64,000 nucleotides of DNA, from NCBI GenBank assembly GCA_019636735.1, contig JAHBWY010000005.1, positions 216,117 through 280,116 on the forward strand. The letters are read 5' to 3'. The DNA comes from Phycisphaeraceae bacterium (GTDB taxonomy: Bacteria; Planctomycetota; Phycisphaerae; Phycisphaerales; SM1A02). Of the stretch, positions 51,392-61,117 are shown in pieces (positions within the stretch are counted from its first letter, which is position 1; each line of letters opens with the position of its first letter). Under the pieces are notes generated by a model that worked only from the letters and a program-made list of their open reading frames with translations, did not search any database and was not told the DNA's origin. The translations under genes and the position numbers were made by a program.

Positions 51392-54300
51392 ATGAACGCC
51401 CTCATTTCGATCGTGCTTCTCTCGCTCGCCCAGCATGGCGGAAGCGCCGCCGCGCCTGATGCAGGCCCGCCCGGCGGGGCACCATCGCCTGACGCGTCAC
51501 CTGCGGCAACTTCTGCGGCCGCTCTGCCCGCTCCGGCGTCCCCGACGGCGGCGCCCGCCGGCCCTCGCCCCATTCAAGTTCCGCCGGGTTTCGAGTGGGA
51601 TCTCTTCGCGATGGAGCCGCTCGTCTCGGACCCCGTCGCCTTCTCGATCGACGAACTTGGTCGCGTCTTCGTCGCCGAGAGCGCTCGCCAGGAGCGCGGC
51701 GTGGAAGACAACCGCCACCAATCGTTCTGGCTCATTGACGATCTCTCGAACAGGACCAACGACGATCGGTTGCGCATGTACGAGAAGTGGGCCCATCGCT
51801 TCGAGGGCGGCATGGCGCACTTCACGCGCTGGGCCGATCGGGTGCGCGTCCTTGTCGACCCCGACGACTCCGGGCGCCCCACTCGCGCGATCAACTTTTC
51901 CGGTGACTTCAACGAACCGCTCGACGGCACCAACGCCGGGGTGCTCACCTACGAAGGCACGGTCTGGGTGACCTGCATTCCCACGCTCTGGCGATTCCGC
52001 GACACGACCTTCGATGGCGTGGCCGATGAGCGCGAGCGCGTGTTCGATGGCTTCGGTGTGCGAATCGCGCTACGCGGCCACGACATGCATGGGCTGGTGA
52101 TGGGCCCCGATGGACGCCTCTACTGGTCGATCGGCGACCGCGGTTATCACCTTGAACTGCCGGACGGGCGCGTGCTCGCCGATCCCAAGTCCGGTGCCAT
52201 CTTCCGTTGTGAACTCGACGGATCGAACCTTGAAGTCTTCTGCACCGGCCTTCGAAATCCGCAGGAACTGGCCTTCAATCGCTTCGGCGATCTCTTCACG
52301 GGTGAGAACAACTCCGATGCCGGAGATCGGGCCCGCATCGTCTGGTGCGTCGATGGCGCCGAGATCGGCTGGGAGATGAACTACCAGACGCTCGAAGGCG
52401 CGAATCAGCGCGGACCGTGGAACCAGGAGCGCATCTGGAGGCTGTGGGAGGCGGGCGATGCGACCGATCCGCGGCGCGCCGCGTGGGCACTGCCGCCGCT
52501 TGCGCATATCGGCAGCGGTCCCTCGGGGCTTGTTGCCTACCCCGGCGTCGGCCTTGATTCGAAGTACGACGACGCCTTGTTCATGTGTGACTTCCTTGGG
52601 GATCGGCGCTCGAGCCGTGTGCTCGCGATGACTCTCGAGCGCGACGGCGCCGGCTACGAAGTCCGCAATGTGCATCCCTTCGTGAGCGATGTGCTCCCCA
52701 CCGATGTGGACTTCGACTTTGCCGGCCGCATGATGATCAGCGACTGGGACGCGGGCTGGGAGAGCAACGGAAAGGGTCAGCTCTATCGCGTGTGGGACCC
52801 GCGCTTCGTGAACTCCGACGAGGTGCAGGCTGTGACGCGACTTGTCGGCGAGGGATTCAAAGGACGCTCGGAGGGGGAGTTGGCAGCGCTGCTCCAGAAC
52901 CCCGACATGCGGGTGCGCCTGCGCGCACAATGGGAACTCGCCTCAAGAGGCGAGGGGGGCGCGGGTGAATTGCTGATGGCGGCCGGGGAGGCACCGCATC
53001 TCATCGCGAGGCTGCACGGAATCTGGGGATGCGGGCAGTTCCTCCGCACCGCTCGCGCGACCACGGAGGATCAGCGAGAGGCGATCGAGTTCGTCGGTGG
53101 TTCGCTCACGGAGTTGCTCGAGGACGAGGAGCCGGAGATCCGAGCGCAAGTGGCCAAGGTGCTCGGCGAGGCCGCATGGATGCCCGCGCTCGAACCACTC
53201 ATTGCGATCGCCACCGACGAGGACCCTCGAGTGCGCTTCTTCGCCGCCGGGGCGCTTGGTCGGCTTGGCTCGAAGGAGGCGATTCCCGCACTCACGGCGA
53301 TTCTCTGGGAAAACCAAGATGAGAACCCCTACCTGCGACATGCGGCGAGTCTTGCCCTCGCGCGGATCGGAGATCGCGAGGCGCTCCTTGAACTCGCGGC
53401 GGATCAGTTCCCGCAGGTGCGCCTGGGCGCCGTCCTCGCGCTCCGTCGACTGCGCGATCCAGCGCTCGCTCGCTCACTCTTCGACCCGGAGCGCCGAGTG
53501 GCGACCGAGGCGGCCCGCGCCATTCACGACATGGAGATCGACGAGGCGTTCCCCGCGCTCATTGAGGTGGCTGAAGGCTGGTCCGACACGGCGAGCGCGG
53601 AGAGCACGAGATCGGGTCTCGCACCAGGCGATGTGACGGTGCACCGCGAAGTGTGGCGACCTATTCCGAACACGACTCAGCTCGATCTCGCGGCGCATCC
53701 CGTCTTCGATCGCGAGCCGACCGCGGTCGAGACTCTGTCCGAGTTCGCATCGCCAGCCAACGACGGCTCGCTCTATGCAGCTCGGCTTACAACCACCTTC
53801 GTGCCGTCGATGAGCGGCCCCCATCACTTCGACCTTGCGAGTGACGACCACTCGCTGCTCTACCTCGTCTTTCCGGGCGATGATGGGGAACGGCGCCTTC
53901 TTGCCCGGGTGCAGGGGTTCGTGCAGGCGGGGCACTACGACGCGCAGCCGTCGCAGCGCTCCGGTCCCGTTCGACTTGAGGCTGGCGTGCCCTATCGGCT
54001 CGAGGTGCGCCATGCGCAGGGCGGCGGTATCGCCCACTGTTCACTTCGAGTGACCTATCCCGATGGCCGAGTGGAGGATCCGCTTGGCCGTCGCCCCGAG
54101 CCCAATCTTGATGCGGTGCCGCTGCTGCGGCGGGCGATCGACGCCGCATTGCGCTCAGGCTCAGCGCGCGGCGCCGAGGCGCTCATGGGCATTGCTTCGA
54201 GTTCCGCCGTGCCGATGGCCATGCGACTCGAGGCACTCGAGGCCCTTCGGCTCTTCGCCGATCCGGTCGCTCGGAGACCGGGAGTGAACAGCCCCGCGCT

Positions 54301-55318
54301 CGTGCCGAGCGATCCTCCTGTGATGCGCGATCGTGTGCATGGCCGAGTGCATGCCGTCAATCTCGCCTCGCGGGACATCGAGGGCCTGCGGCGTGTGCTT
54401 TCCACGCGACTTCCGGCGCTCGCGGCCGATGCCCCCGACGCGATTCGCGCGCTCGCCCGGACCCTCGCCGAGGAACAGTCGATTGCGCTTGACCCGGCGG
54501 CGGCGCTCGCCACCGCGCGTGACACCTCGGCGCCGCCACGCGAGCGGGCGCAGTGTCTTCTGCTTCTTGTGCGCCTTCAGCATCCGGAGGCTGGCTCGCT
54601 GGTCGCCGATGCCCTGGTCTCGGCTGAACCGCTGCTCCGCATGGCGGCGCGCGAAGCGCTCGTTCGACGGCGCGATCCCTCGGTGACCGGCGAACTTCGT
54701 CAAGCGCTGGCCCAAGGTTCACTCAAGGAGCAACAGGTCGCGCTCGCGCAGCTCGCTTCGTTGGCCACACCCGCCGCCGATGCATCGCTCATCGAAGTGC
54801 TCCGCGCCGGGCGAAGTGACTCCGGTTCGTCCGAGTCAATGGCGCCAGCCAGTGGCGGCGAACTCGGCGGGATCGCGCTGATGGGTTCGATCGCGTCGAG
54901 TCCATCCCTTCGCCTCGATCTTCTCGATGCGGCGGAGCAGCGTCGCGCGGAAGTCCCGGAGATCGCGGCTGCCCTCGCGGCGTGGCAGCACGCCTTGCCC
55001 GCCGAGGGCGTCGAGCGACTCATGGAACTCTCGCTCGAAGGAGGCGATGCCGATCGGGGCGCCGCCCTCGTGAACTTCCATTCCGCCAGCGCGTGCCTGA
55101 GATGCCATGCGCTCGACGGCCACGGTGGCAACGCCGCGCCGGCCCTCGATGGAGTCGGCGCGCGTCTCTCGCGTCGCGGTCTCCTCGAGTCGCTCATCGA
55201 TCCGAACGCCGCGATCGCCGAGGGCTACACCGCTCCGAGCGCGATGCCGGAGATGTCCACGCTCCTCACCCCGCGCGAGCTGCGCGACATTGTCGAGTAT
55301 CTGCACTCCCTGCGCTGA
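51392..55318 (+). CDS. PVC-type haem protein: sorbosone-dehydrogenase-like propeller, HEAT repeats, PA14 and cytochrome c
   Basis: 1308 residues. A signal-like N-terminus is followed by an Ala/Pro linker (20-60). The beta-propeller part (about 60-430) has GFEWDLFAMEPLVSDPVAF and GLRNPQELAFNRFGDLFTG, as in membrane-bound glucose/sorbosone dehydrogenases. HEAT repeats follow (about 470-730 and again 900-1190; AAGALGRLGSKEAIPALTAI). A PA14-like carbohydrate-binding unit lies between them (about 745-890; YAARLTTTFVPSMSGPHHFD). The C-terminal cytochrome c has one haem site, CLRCH (1235-1239). This architecture is characteristic of Planctomycetes and relatives. Extracellular or periplasmic sugar oxidation with electron transfer to the haem is the likely role. 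Confidence 0.9.
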   Translation: MNALISIVLLSLAQHGGSAAAPDAGPPGGAPSPDASPAATSAAALPAPASPTAAPAGPRPIQVPPGFEWDLFAMEPLVSDPVAFSIDELGRVFVAESARQERGVEDNRHQSFWLIDDLSNRTNDDRLRMYEKWAHRFEGGMAHFTRWADRVRVLVDPDDSGRPTRAINFSGDFNEPLDGTNAGVLTYEGTVWVTCIPTLWRFRDTTFDGVADERERVFDGFGVRIALRGHDMHGLVMGPDGRLYWSIGDRGYHLELPDGRVLADPKSGAIFRCELDGSNLEVFCTGLRNPQELAFNRFGDLFTGENNSDAGDRARIVWCVDGAEIGWEMNYQTLEGANQRGPWNQERIWRLWEAGDATDPRRAAWALPPLAHIGSGPSGLVAYPGVGLDSKYDDALFMCDFLGDRRSSRVLAMTLERDGAGYEVRNVHPFVSDVLPTDVDFDFAGRMMISDWDAGWESNGKGQLYRVWDPRFVNSDEVQAVTRLVGEGFKGRSEGELAALLQNPDMRVRLRAQWELASRGEGGAGELLMAAGEAPHLIARLHGIWGCGQFLRTARATTEDQREAIEFVGGSLTELLEDEEPEIRAQVAKVLGEAAWMPALEPLIAIATDEDPRVRFFAAGALGRLGSKEAIPALTAILWENQDENPYLRHAASLALARIGDREALLELAADQFPQVRLGAVLALRRLRDPALARSLFDPERRVATEAARAIHDMEIDEAFPALIEVAEGWSDTASAESTRSGLAPGDVTVHREVWRPIPNTTQLDLAAHPVFDREPTAVETLSEFASPANDGSLYAARLTTTFVPSMSGPHHFDLASDDHSLLYLVFPGDDGERRLLARVQGFVQAGHYDAQPSQRSGPVRLEAGVPYRLEVRHAQGGGIAHCSLRVTYPDGRVEDPLGRRPEPNLDAVPLLRRAIDAALRSGSARGAEALMGIASSSAVPMAMRLEALEALRLFADPVARRPGVNSPALVPSDPPVMRDRVHGRVHAVNLASRDIEGLRRVLSTRLPALAADAPDAIRALARTLAEEQSIALDPAAALATARDTSAPPRERAQCLLLLVRLQHPEAGSLVADALVSAEPLLRMAAREALVRRRDPSVTGELRQALAQGSLKEQQVALAQLASLATPAADASLIEVLRAGRSDSGSSESMAPASGGELGGIALMGSIASSPSLRLDLLDAAEQRRAEVPEIAAALAAWQHALPAEGVERLMELSLEGGDADRGAALVNFHSASACLRCHALDGHGGNAAPALDGVGARLSRRGLLESLIDPNAAIAEGYTAPSAMPEMSTLLTPRELRDIVEYLHSLR

Positions 55319-55531
55319 ATGACGCGCACCGCGTTGCGCACCCTTGGGCGCATCAACCTCGAGACACGCGCCCCTCGAGACCGTCAATCGCTGCCGATCG
55401 CAGATCACGAGATCACTGCATTGGCGAGAGACGCTCTCGCGCTCGCCGTCTCCAGTTCCGTGCATTGCGCCCGTTGCTGAAGCCAGCCCGCGATCTCTCG
55501 CTTCAGCCGCCCCACGATGACACCGGCCACC

Positions 55532-55789
55532 TCAGCGCGTGGCAGGCGGCCGGAGGTCTTGAGCCTTTGCGCTCTCCGACCCTGGCCTCTCATTGGTGTG
55601 CGTTGGCGGCACGAGATGGGTGCTGCCAGCCCTCGCCTGCGGGGGCAGCGGTACATCGTCATGCAGCATTCGTCGCGCAGGGGAATCGAGATCCTCGAAC
55701 TGGTCGTCACGGGTTGCCCAGATGAACGCCGCGAGGAATCCTGCGGCCACCACGAGCGAGATCGGCAGGGCGAAGAAGAGAAGTTCCAT
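55532..55789 (-). CDS. ccoS: cbb3 oxidase assembly protein CcoS
   Basis: 85 residues. One N-terminal membrane helix (LLFFALPISLVVAAGFLAAF) is followed by WATRDDQFEDLDSPARRMLH, the short acidic/LDSP motif of CcoS/FixS. The C-terminal tail is longer than usual and disordered. CcoS is needed to insert cofactors into the cbb3 oxidase. It is the last gene of the cco operon, 21 bp after ccoI. Confidence 0.9.
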   Translation of the reverse strand: MELLFFALPISLVVAAGFLAAFIWATRDDQFEDLDSPARRMLHDDVPLPPQARAGSTHLVPPTHTNERPGSESAKAQDLRPPATR

Positions 55790-55810
55790 GGTGCACCTTC
55801 GAGCGTTTGC

Positions 55811-58336
55811 TCACTCCCTTGTCCGCGTTGAGTGGCTCGCGCCGCCCGGTGCGAAGCGAGTCGCACGAATCGCCACGGCCGTCACGGTCAGCCCGGAGAT
55901 CGGCATGATGATGGCGGCAAGCAGCGGGTTCATCAGACCCGCGATGGCCAGTGAAGCACCGAGCAGGTTGTAGCCGAGGCTGAGCCCGAAGTTGAGTCGG
56001 ATGACTCGCCTCGTGCGCTGCGCACCGGCAAGGAGCGACGGAAGCGCGCCAAGTCCATGGCGCGCGAGGCAGACATCGCCCACTTCGAGCGAGGCGCGCG
56101 TGCCCGTGCCGAGGGCCACGCCGACATCCGATGCGGCCATGGCCGCCACATCGTTCACGCCGTCGCCCACCATGAGCGTCGGGCCGTCGCCGCTCTCCTT
56201 GAGCCGCTCGATCAGCTCGAGCTTCTGCTCGGGGGAGAGGCCGCCCCGCGCCGCGGACTCATCGAGTGACAAGCGCTGCGCCATGCCCCGAACGATCTCC
56301 GGGTCGTCACCCGAGGCGATGACCACGCGCCACCCCCGACGCTCCAGCTCGCGCATGACCGGCTCCGCATCGGGCCGAAGAGGATCTCCCACGCCGGCCA
56401 CGGCCACCACCTCGCCGTTCACCGCGACGGCCACCGGCGTCCACCCACGCTGGGCGATGGACCTGGCTACCTTGCGCCACCGCTCGGCATCGCGAGAGCT
56501 GACGGTCCAGTCTGCATAGACGAAGTCCAGACGACCGATCACCACCCTGGCATCGCCGACCCTGCCGAGCATGCCTGAACCTGGAACTTCGCGCTCATGC
56601 GTGACGGGCGGTTCATGCCGCGCCGCGCGCGCAGGCGAATCCAAGCTCCACTCGACAATGGCCGCGGCGATGGGATGCGCACTCAGGCGCTCGAGCGACG
56701 CGGCGAGCATGAGCGCCTCGGTCGAGCCTTCCACGCACTCCACGCGCATGCGCCCCTCGGTGAGTGTGCCGGTCTTGTCCACCACCAGCGTGCCGCGGCC
56801 TGACAATCGCTCAAGCACATCGCCACCCTTGATGAGCATGCCAACTCGCGCCGCCTTGGCGAGCGACGCGACGATCGCGAGCGGCGTCGCGAGCCCCAAC
56901 GCACAGGGGCAAGTCACGACCAGCAGGGCCACCGTGTGCTCAAGCGCCGCGGCCGGGTCATGCGGCACCCAGAGAACGAAGGTCGCGATCGCGAGCACGA
57001 CGACTGCGAGCAGAAACCATCCGGCAATTCGATTCGCGTACTCGACGACCGGAGCTCGATGCGATGACGCCTCCTCGACCATCGCGCGGATGCGACCCAT
57101 GCGGCTCTCGGCTCCGGCAGCCTCGACCGCGACTTCGACCGGGCCCTGGAGCAGTCGCGTTCCGGCCCAGCAGCGATCTCCATCGGCAAGCTCCACCGGA
57201 CGACTTTCGCCGGTCAGCGCCTGAAGGTCGGCCCACACGCGCGATGTTCCCGCTGGCACGCGAAGTGAACCATCGGCGGGCACCACCTCGCCCGCGGGGA
57301 CCACCACGATGTCGCCGGCGTGGAGCGCTTCGAGCGGAACCATCTCGACGGTGCCGTCGAGCTTGAGCCGTCGTGCGGCGCCTGGCAGAAGCGCGGCGAT
57401 CAACTCGACCTGCTCCCGTGCCCGCTTCTGGCTTCGGAACTGCACGAAGCGCCCGGCAAGAAGGAGCATGACGAGCATCGAGAGACTCTCGGCATAGACG
57501 CCATCGCCCCCGCGCCAGGTGCTCCACGCACCACCGGCGAGCGCCGCAACCAGCGCCAGCGAAATGGGGAGATCCACATGCGGCACGCGGCTGCGCAGGG
57601 CGAACCATGCATTGCGAAGGAGGATCCGCCCCGGAACGAAGACGCTCACGGCCGCAAGACCCAGCGAGATCCACTGGAGATAGGCGCGCGTCGCGGGGTC
57701 CATGCCATGGAACGACCCGCCATAGAGGGCGAAGGCGATGCCCATGGTGTTGGCTGAGATGACCGCCGAAGTACCCAGCCTGATGAGCCACGCGCGATCG
57801 GCGCGGCGCTGATCAAGTCGTTCGCGGCGATCCCGAAGCGGCAGCACTTCGTAACCGAGGCGGGAGAGCAGCTCCGCGATTGCCGAGAGTTCGATCAGGT
57901 GCGGATCCCAGTCGATCTCGATCGCAGATCGCCCCGCATCGACGCGTGCCGAGATCACCCCCGGCCGAAGGCGCGGAAGCGACTCGATGAGCCAGAGACA
58001 CGCGCCGCATCGAAGGCCGTCGAGGCCGAGCACGACGCGCCGACGCCGATCGTCGACCGCCTCGCTCTGCGCTTCGAGAAACGATGCGGAATCGAGCTCG
58101 AGGCGGCGCCGAGGCATCTCACGCGCCGGCGTGCCCACGGCCCCCTCGGCGTCTCGCAGCCGGTAGTAGTCACCGAGCCCGCAGCCGCGAATCAGGCCCC
58201 ACACGGTGCGGCAGCCGGAGCAGCAGAAGCGTTCACCATTCGCACCGGCGGGAGCGCCGGCTGGGCATGGCTCGCCACAGTGAGCGCAAGGATGCTCCGT
58301 GACCTTCGCGTCGGTCATCTCGCTCCGCGCGATCAT
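55811..58336 (-). CDS. ccoI: Copper-translocating P-type ATPase CcoI/FixI
   Basis: 841 residues. It supplies copper for the cbb3 oxidase. An N-terminal zinc-finger-like segment (CAHCGEPCP, then FCCSGC) precedes a heavy-metal domain (GLRCGACLWLIE). Eight membrane helices include the ion-binding VTCPCALGLATPLAI. The P domain has DKTGTLTEG, the N domain SAHPIAAAI, and the hinge is MVGDGVNDVAAMAASDVG. All catalytic motifs are intact. Its ATG overlaps the stop of the SafE-like gene (58333-58336). Confidence 0.95.
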   Translation of the reverse strand: MIARSEMTDAKVTEHPCAHCGEPCPAGAPAGANGERFCCSGCRTVWGLIRGCGLGDYYRLRDAEGAVGTPAREMPRRRLELDSASFLEAQSEAVDDRRRRVVLGLDGLRCGACLWLIESLPRLRPGVISARVDAGRSAIEIDWDPHLIELSAIAELLSRLGYEVLPLRDRRERLDQRRADRAWLIRLGTSAVISANTMGIAFALYGGSFHGMDPATRAYLQWISLGLAAVSVFVPGRILLRNAWFALRSRVPHVDLPISLALVAALAGGAWSTWRGGDGVYAESLSMLVMLLLAGRFVQFRSQKRAREQVELIAALLPGAARRLKLDGTVEMVPLEALHAGDIVVVPAGEVVPADGSLRVPAGTSRVWADLQALTGESRPVELADGDRCWAGTRLLQGPVEVAVEAAGAESRMGRIRAMVEEASSHRAPVVEYANRIAGWFLLAVVVLAIATFVLWVPHDPAAALEHTVALLVVTCPCALGLATPLAIVASLAKAARVGMLIKGGDVLERLSGRGTLVVDKTGTLTEGRMRVECVEGSTEALMLAASLERLSAHPIAAAIVEWSLDSPARAARHEPPVTHEREVPGSGMLGRVGDARVVIGRLDFVYADWTVSSRDAERWRKVARSIAQRGWTPVAVAVNGEVVAVAGVGDPLRPDAEPVMRELERRGWRVVIASGDDPEIVRGMAQRLSLDESAARGGLSPEQKLELIERLKESGDGPTLMVGDGVNDVAAMAASDVGVALGTGTRASLEVGDVCLARHGLGALPSLLAGAQRTRRVIRLNFGLSLGYNLLGASLAIAGLMNPLLAAIIMPISGLTVTAVAIRATRFAPGGASHSTRTRE

Positions 58337-59154
58337 GGCCCTTCCACCTCTCGGCAGCAGGCGGGAATCTCCTCGGTGGCCTCATCGAGGCTGCGACGCG
58401 CGGCGCTGAATGGCTGCTGCCGTGCATCGGCTCCGTGCTCCATGCGATGCGCGGCACGAATCGCCTCGACGCCATGAAGGGCGACCCGCTCGCTCCGCTG
58501 CACGGACACCGACACCGTGTGCAGGCCGATGACCACCATCGCCACACCCATCAGTGCCGCAACGCTGCCTCGCCCCATCGAGGCGAGTCGTCCCGCGCCG
58601 AGCCCCACCGCGCTCAGGATGGGCACACTGCCCGCCCAGAACGCCACCATGGCCAGCCCTCCGCCGAGCGATGAACCCATGCCTGCGGCCACGGCCAGAA
58701 ATGCCCAAAGCCATCCGCATGGAAGGGCGACCGAGAGCGCACCGATCATCATGGCTCGAGGCCACGGCTGCACGCGCAGCGCCGCGCGGTGACCCGCTTG
58801 AAGAGCCTCGCTCAGCCATCGAGGAGTGCGCGCCTGCGACGCGAATCCGCCGTAGCGCATGAGTAGCGCGACACCGGTGAGGATGACCGCGACACCGGCC
58901 AGAATGCCCGCCAGGCGCTGGATCCCGACGAGTTCGCCGCTCAGGTTCAGGATCGCGCCGACGGAGCCCGCGGCCACGCCAGCCAGCGCGTACGCCACTC
59001 CACGCGAGAGGTGGTAGCACGCGATCGCGCCCGCTCCCACCGCCGCCCTCGGGCACCCCGCGCAGGACACCGTGGCAAGCGCTCCGCACATGCCCGCGCA
59101 GTGGAGGCTTCCCGCGAGGCTCGCGATGAAAATCGCCAGCAGCACTGCGGTCAT
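58333..59154 (-). CDS. Sulfite exporter TauE/SafE-like membrane protein in the cco operon
   Basis: 273 residues from the ATG at 59154, which overlaps the ccoH stop. Six or more hydrophobic segments are present, with SLAGSLHCAGMCGALATVSC at the N-terminus and a later ALPCGWLWAFLAVAAGMG. The MCG and PCGW motifs mark the SafE/DsbD-like transporters often found in cco operons (also called CcoI-associated HTM proteins). A role in copper or redox supply during oxidase assembly is likely, while the transported species is unknown. The C-terminal 40 residues are hydrophilic. Confidence 0.88.
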   Translation of the reverse strand: MTAVLLAIFIASLAGSLHCAGMCGALATVSCAGCPRAAVGAGAIACYHLSRGVAYALAGVAAGSVGAILNLSGELVGIQRLAGILAGVAVILTGVALLMRYGGFASQARTPRWLSEALQAGHRAALRVQPWPRAMMIGALSVALPCGWLWAFLAVAAGMGSSLGGGLAMVAFWAGSVPILSAVGLGAGRLASMGRGSVAALMGVAMVVIGLHTVSVSVQRSERVALHGVEAIRAAHRMEHGADARQQPFSAARRSLDEATEEIPACCREVEGP

Positions 59155-59666
59155 GACGACCCCGCCTCCGCGGGTGCGTGGAATGCGGCGGGCGCAAGCA
59201 TTCGTCGAAAGCGCTCCTCCAGGCGATCCTCGCCGCGCTCGATCTCGACGCGGATCTCCCACTGACCGCCGACGCGCACCGGGAAGGCCGTCGTATAACG
59301 ACCTTCCTCTGACTCGACGCACGCTCGGCGGATCGCAAGATCCGCAGCGCGAACCGGAATCAGTTCCACGCGAACCATCGCCTCGCTGATGGGAATCCCC
59401 CACTTGTCGGCAATGGACAGGTCGAGGGTGATCTCGCCCGTCGCTGACGCCACCAGAGACGGAGACACCGTCCAGCGCAGCCGCTCGCCCGCGGTGCGTG
59501 CCGCGTGCGACTCATCCCAGTTGAGCGCGCGACGGTAGTAGTCGGGCTCCGCCGCCGTGCCATGATCGCTGAGGGCAAGGCGCACGGCGGTGAACGCGAA
59601 GAGCGCATTGCCCAGGAGAAGGATCACCGGCACGAACATCCAGCGATTGACGAGAAGCGACTTCAT
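59151..59666 (-). CDS. ccoH: cbb3 oxidase assembly protein CcoH/FixH
   Basis: 171 residues. One N-terminal helix (MFVPVILLLGNALFAFTAVR) precedes a periplasmic domain with EPDYYRRALNWDESHAAR, the conserved YY-K/R-x-x-x-W-D region of FixH, and EEGRYTTAFPVRVGGQWEIR. It helps assembly of the cbb3 oxidase. The start overlaps ccoG (59663-59666), and its stop overlaps the next gene. Confidence 0.92.
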   Translation of the reverse strand: MKSLLVNRWMFVPVILLLGNALFAFTAVRLALSDHGTAAEPDYYRRALNWDESHAARTAGERLRWTVSPSLVASATGEITLDLSIADKWGIPISEAMVRVELIPVRAADLAIRRACVESEEGRYTTAFPVRVGGQWEIRVEIERGEDRLEERFRRMLAPAAFHAPAEAGSS

Positions 59667-61117
59667 GGACGACCTCCCAGGGGTTGTTCATCGAGAGGAC
59701 CGATGAGGCGCAGTTCGGCGTCGAACGAGCGACCTTCGGCATCACGGATCTGCACCAGCAGGGTGCGATGGCCGCGCGCAAACGACGCGCGCGGCGCCAC
59801 GGCACGGAAGGAGACTTCAGCCGAGTCATGGCCCGGAACTGTGGCGGACAGATCGCCTTCGATCCGAACGGCGGGGTCGAGTGATGCGAGTTCGAAGTGA
59901 CGCGTTGCGTCGAGTCGATTGTCGATGCGCATGCGCACGGGTGAGGCGACCATGCCGTCGGCGAGCAGCGCATAGGCCACACCCGGCGTGCGCATCTGCA
60001 CCGCTGCTCCATCGCGCCGCGTGGCAAGAAGGAGCACGAACGCGACCACGAAGGTGACCAGCAGCAGCGGGTAGACCACCAGACGCAGACGGAAGCCGCC
60101 CCGCCCCTCTCCTTCCAGCCGGCGCTGGGACGAGTACCGGATGAGCCCGCGGTCGCGACCGACCTTGTCCATCACTTCGTCGCAGGCGTCAATGCACTGC
60201 GTGCAGTTGATGCACTCCATCTGCAACCCGTTCCTGATGTCGATCCCCGTCGGGCAGACCTGCACGCACATGGTGCAGTCGATGCAATCCCCCTGCCGAT
60301 CGGGCACGGCCTGCGCCGTTCCCACTGTCGTGGATGCGGGCGCCACCGCCGCCATCGCGCGCTCCGCGCGACGGATTGGCCCGCGCGGCTCGCCGCGCAC
60401 GCGGTCATAGCCGACCACGAGCGAATCCCGATCGAGAAGCACGGATTGAAAGCGGCCGTAGGGACACGCGAGTGTGCAGAGCTGCTCACGGAAGAAGCAG
60501 AAATCAAAGAGCATCAACCCGGTGGTCGCCGCAAAGACCATGAACGCCGTCGGATGTTCGAGGGGCGAGCCGAGCGTCCAGCCGACCAGTTGATCGGTGC
60601 CCACGAAGTAGGCGAGGAAGGTGTTCGCCAGGTGAGCGCTGAGCACCACGAAGGCTGCGTACATCGCGACCATGCGCCACGCTGGCACGGTGGCACCCTT
60701 GCGCCCCCACGCCTTGCCCATGAAGAAGCGCTCGATCGGCCGGAAGACGAACTCCAGGTAGACCGTTTGCGGACAACCCCAGCCGCACCACACTCGGCCG
60801 AAGATCGCCGTGGCCAGGAAGACCGCGGTGAAGATCGAGAGCATCAGGAGCGCCAGCAGCAGCGTATCTGTGGGGCGGAAAATGCCTCCGAAGAAGACGA
60901 AACGCCTCGACACCAGGTCGAGCAGGATCGGAGGTTGCCCATGTATGCGAAGCCACGGAAGGATGGTGAAGAGCGCGATCAACGCCCACGCCACCACAAG
61001 GCGCGCCTTCCAGTAGCGACCGCTGGCGGGGCGCGGCGTCAACCAGCGCCGTGAGCCGTCGGCGTTCATGGTCGGAAGGACCCGACCGTCGATCATGGGG
61101 AGCGAGATGTCACCCAT
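59663..61117 (-). CDS. ccoG: cbb3 oxidase accessory protein CcoG/RdxA
   Basis: 484 residues from the ATG at 61117, which overlaps the ccoP stop as ATGGGTGA. Longer frames start at 61147 and beyond. CcoG is a membrane Fe-S protein implicated in copper reduction during assembly. It has GRVWCGWGCPQTVYLEFVFR in the membrane part, then DCIDCTMCVQVCPTGIDIR and ECINCTQCIDACDEVMDKVG, two 4Fe-4S clusters with all cysteines. The C-terminal immunoglobulin-like FixG domain follows. Length is normal. Confidence 0.94.
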   Translation of the reverse strand: MGDISLPMIDGRVLPTMNADGSRRWLTPRPASGRYWKARLVVAWALIALFTILPWLRIHGQPPILLDLVSRRFVFFGGIFRPTDTLLLALLMLSIFTAVFLATAIFGRVWCGWGCPQTVYLEFVFRPIERFFMGKAWGRKGATVPAWRMVAMYAAFVVLSAHLANTFLAYFVGTDQLVGWTLGSPLEHPTAFMVFAATTGLMLFDFCFFREQLCTLACPYGRFQSVLLDRDSLVVGYDRVRGEPRGPIRRAERAMAAVAPASTTVGTAQAVPDRQGDCIDCTMCVQVCPTGIDIRNGLQMECINCTQCIDACDEVMDKVGRDRGLIRYSSQRRLEGEGRGGFRLRLVVYPLLLVTFVVAFVLLLATRRDGAAVQMRTPGVAYALLADGMVASPVRMRIDNRLDATRHFELASLDPAVRIEGDLSATVPGHDSAEVSFRAVAPRASFARGHRTLLVQIRDAEGRSFDAELRLIGPLDEQPLGGRP

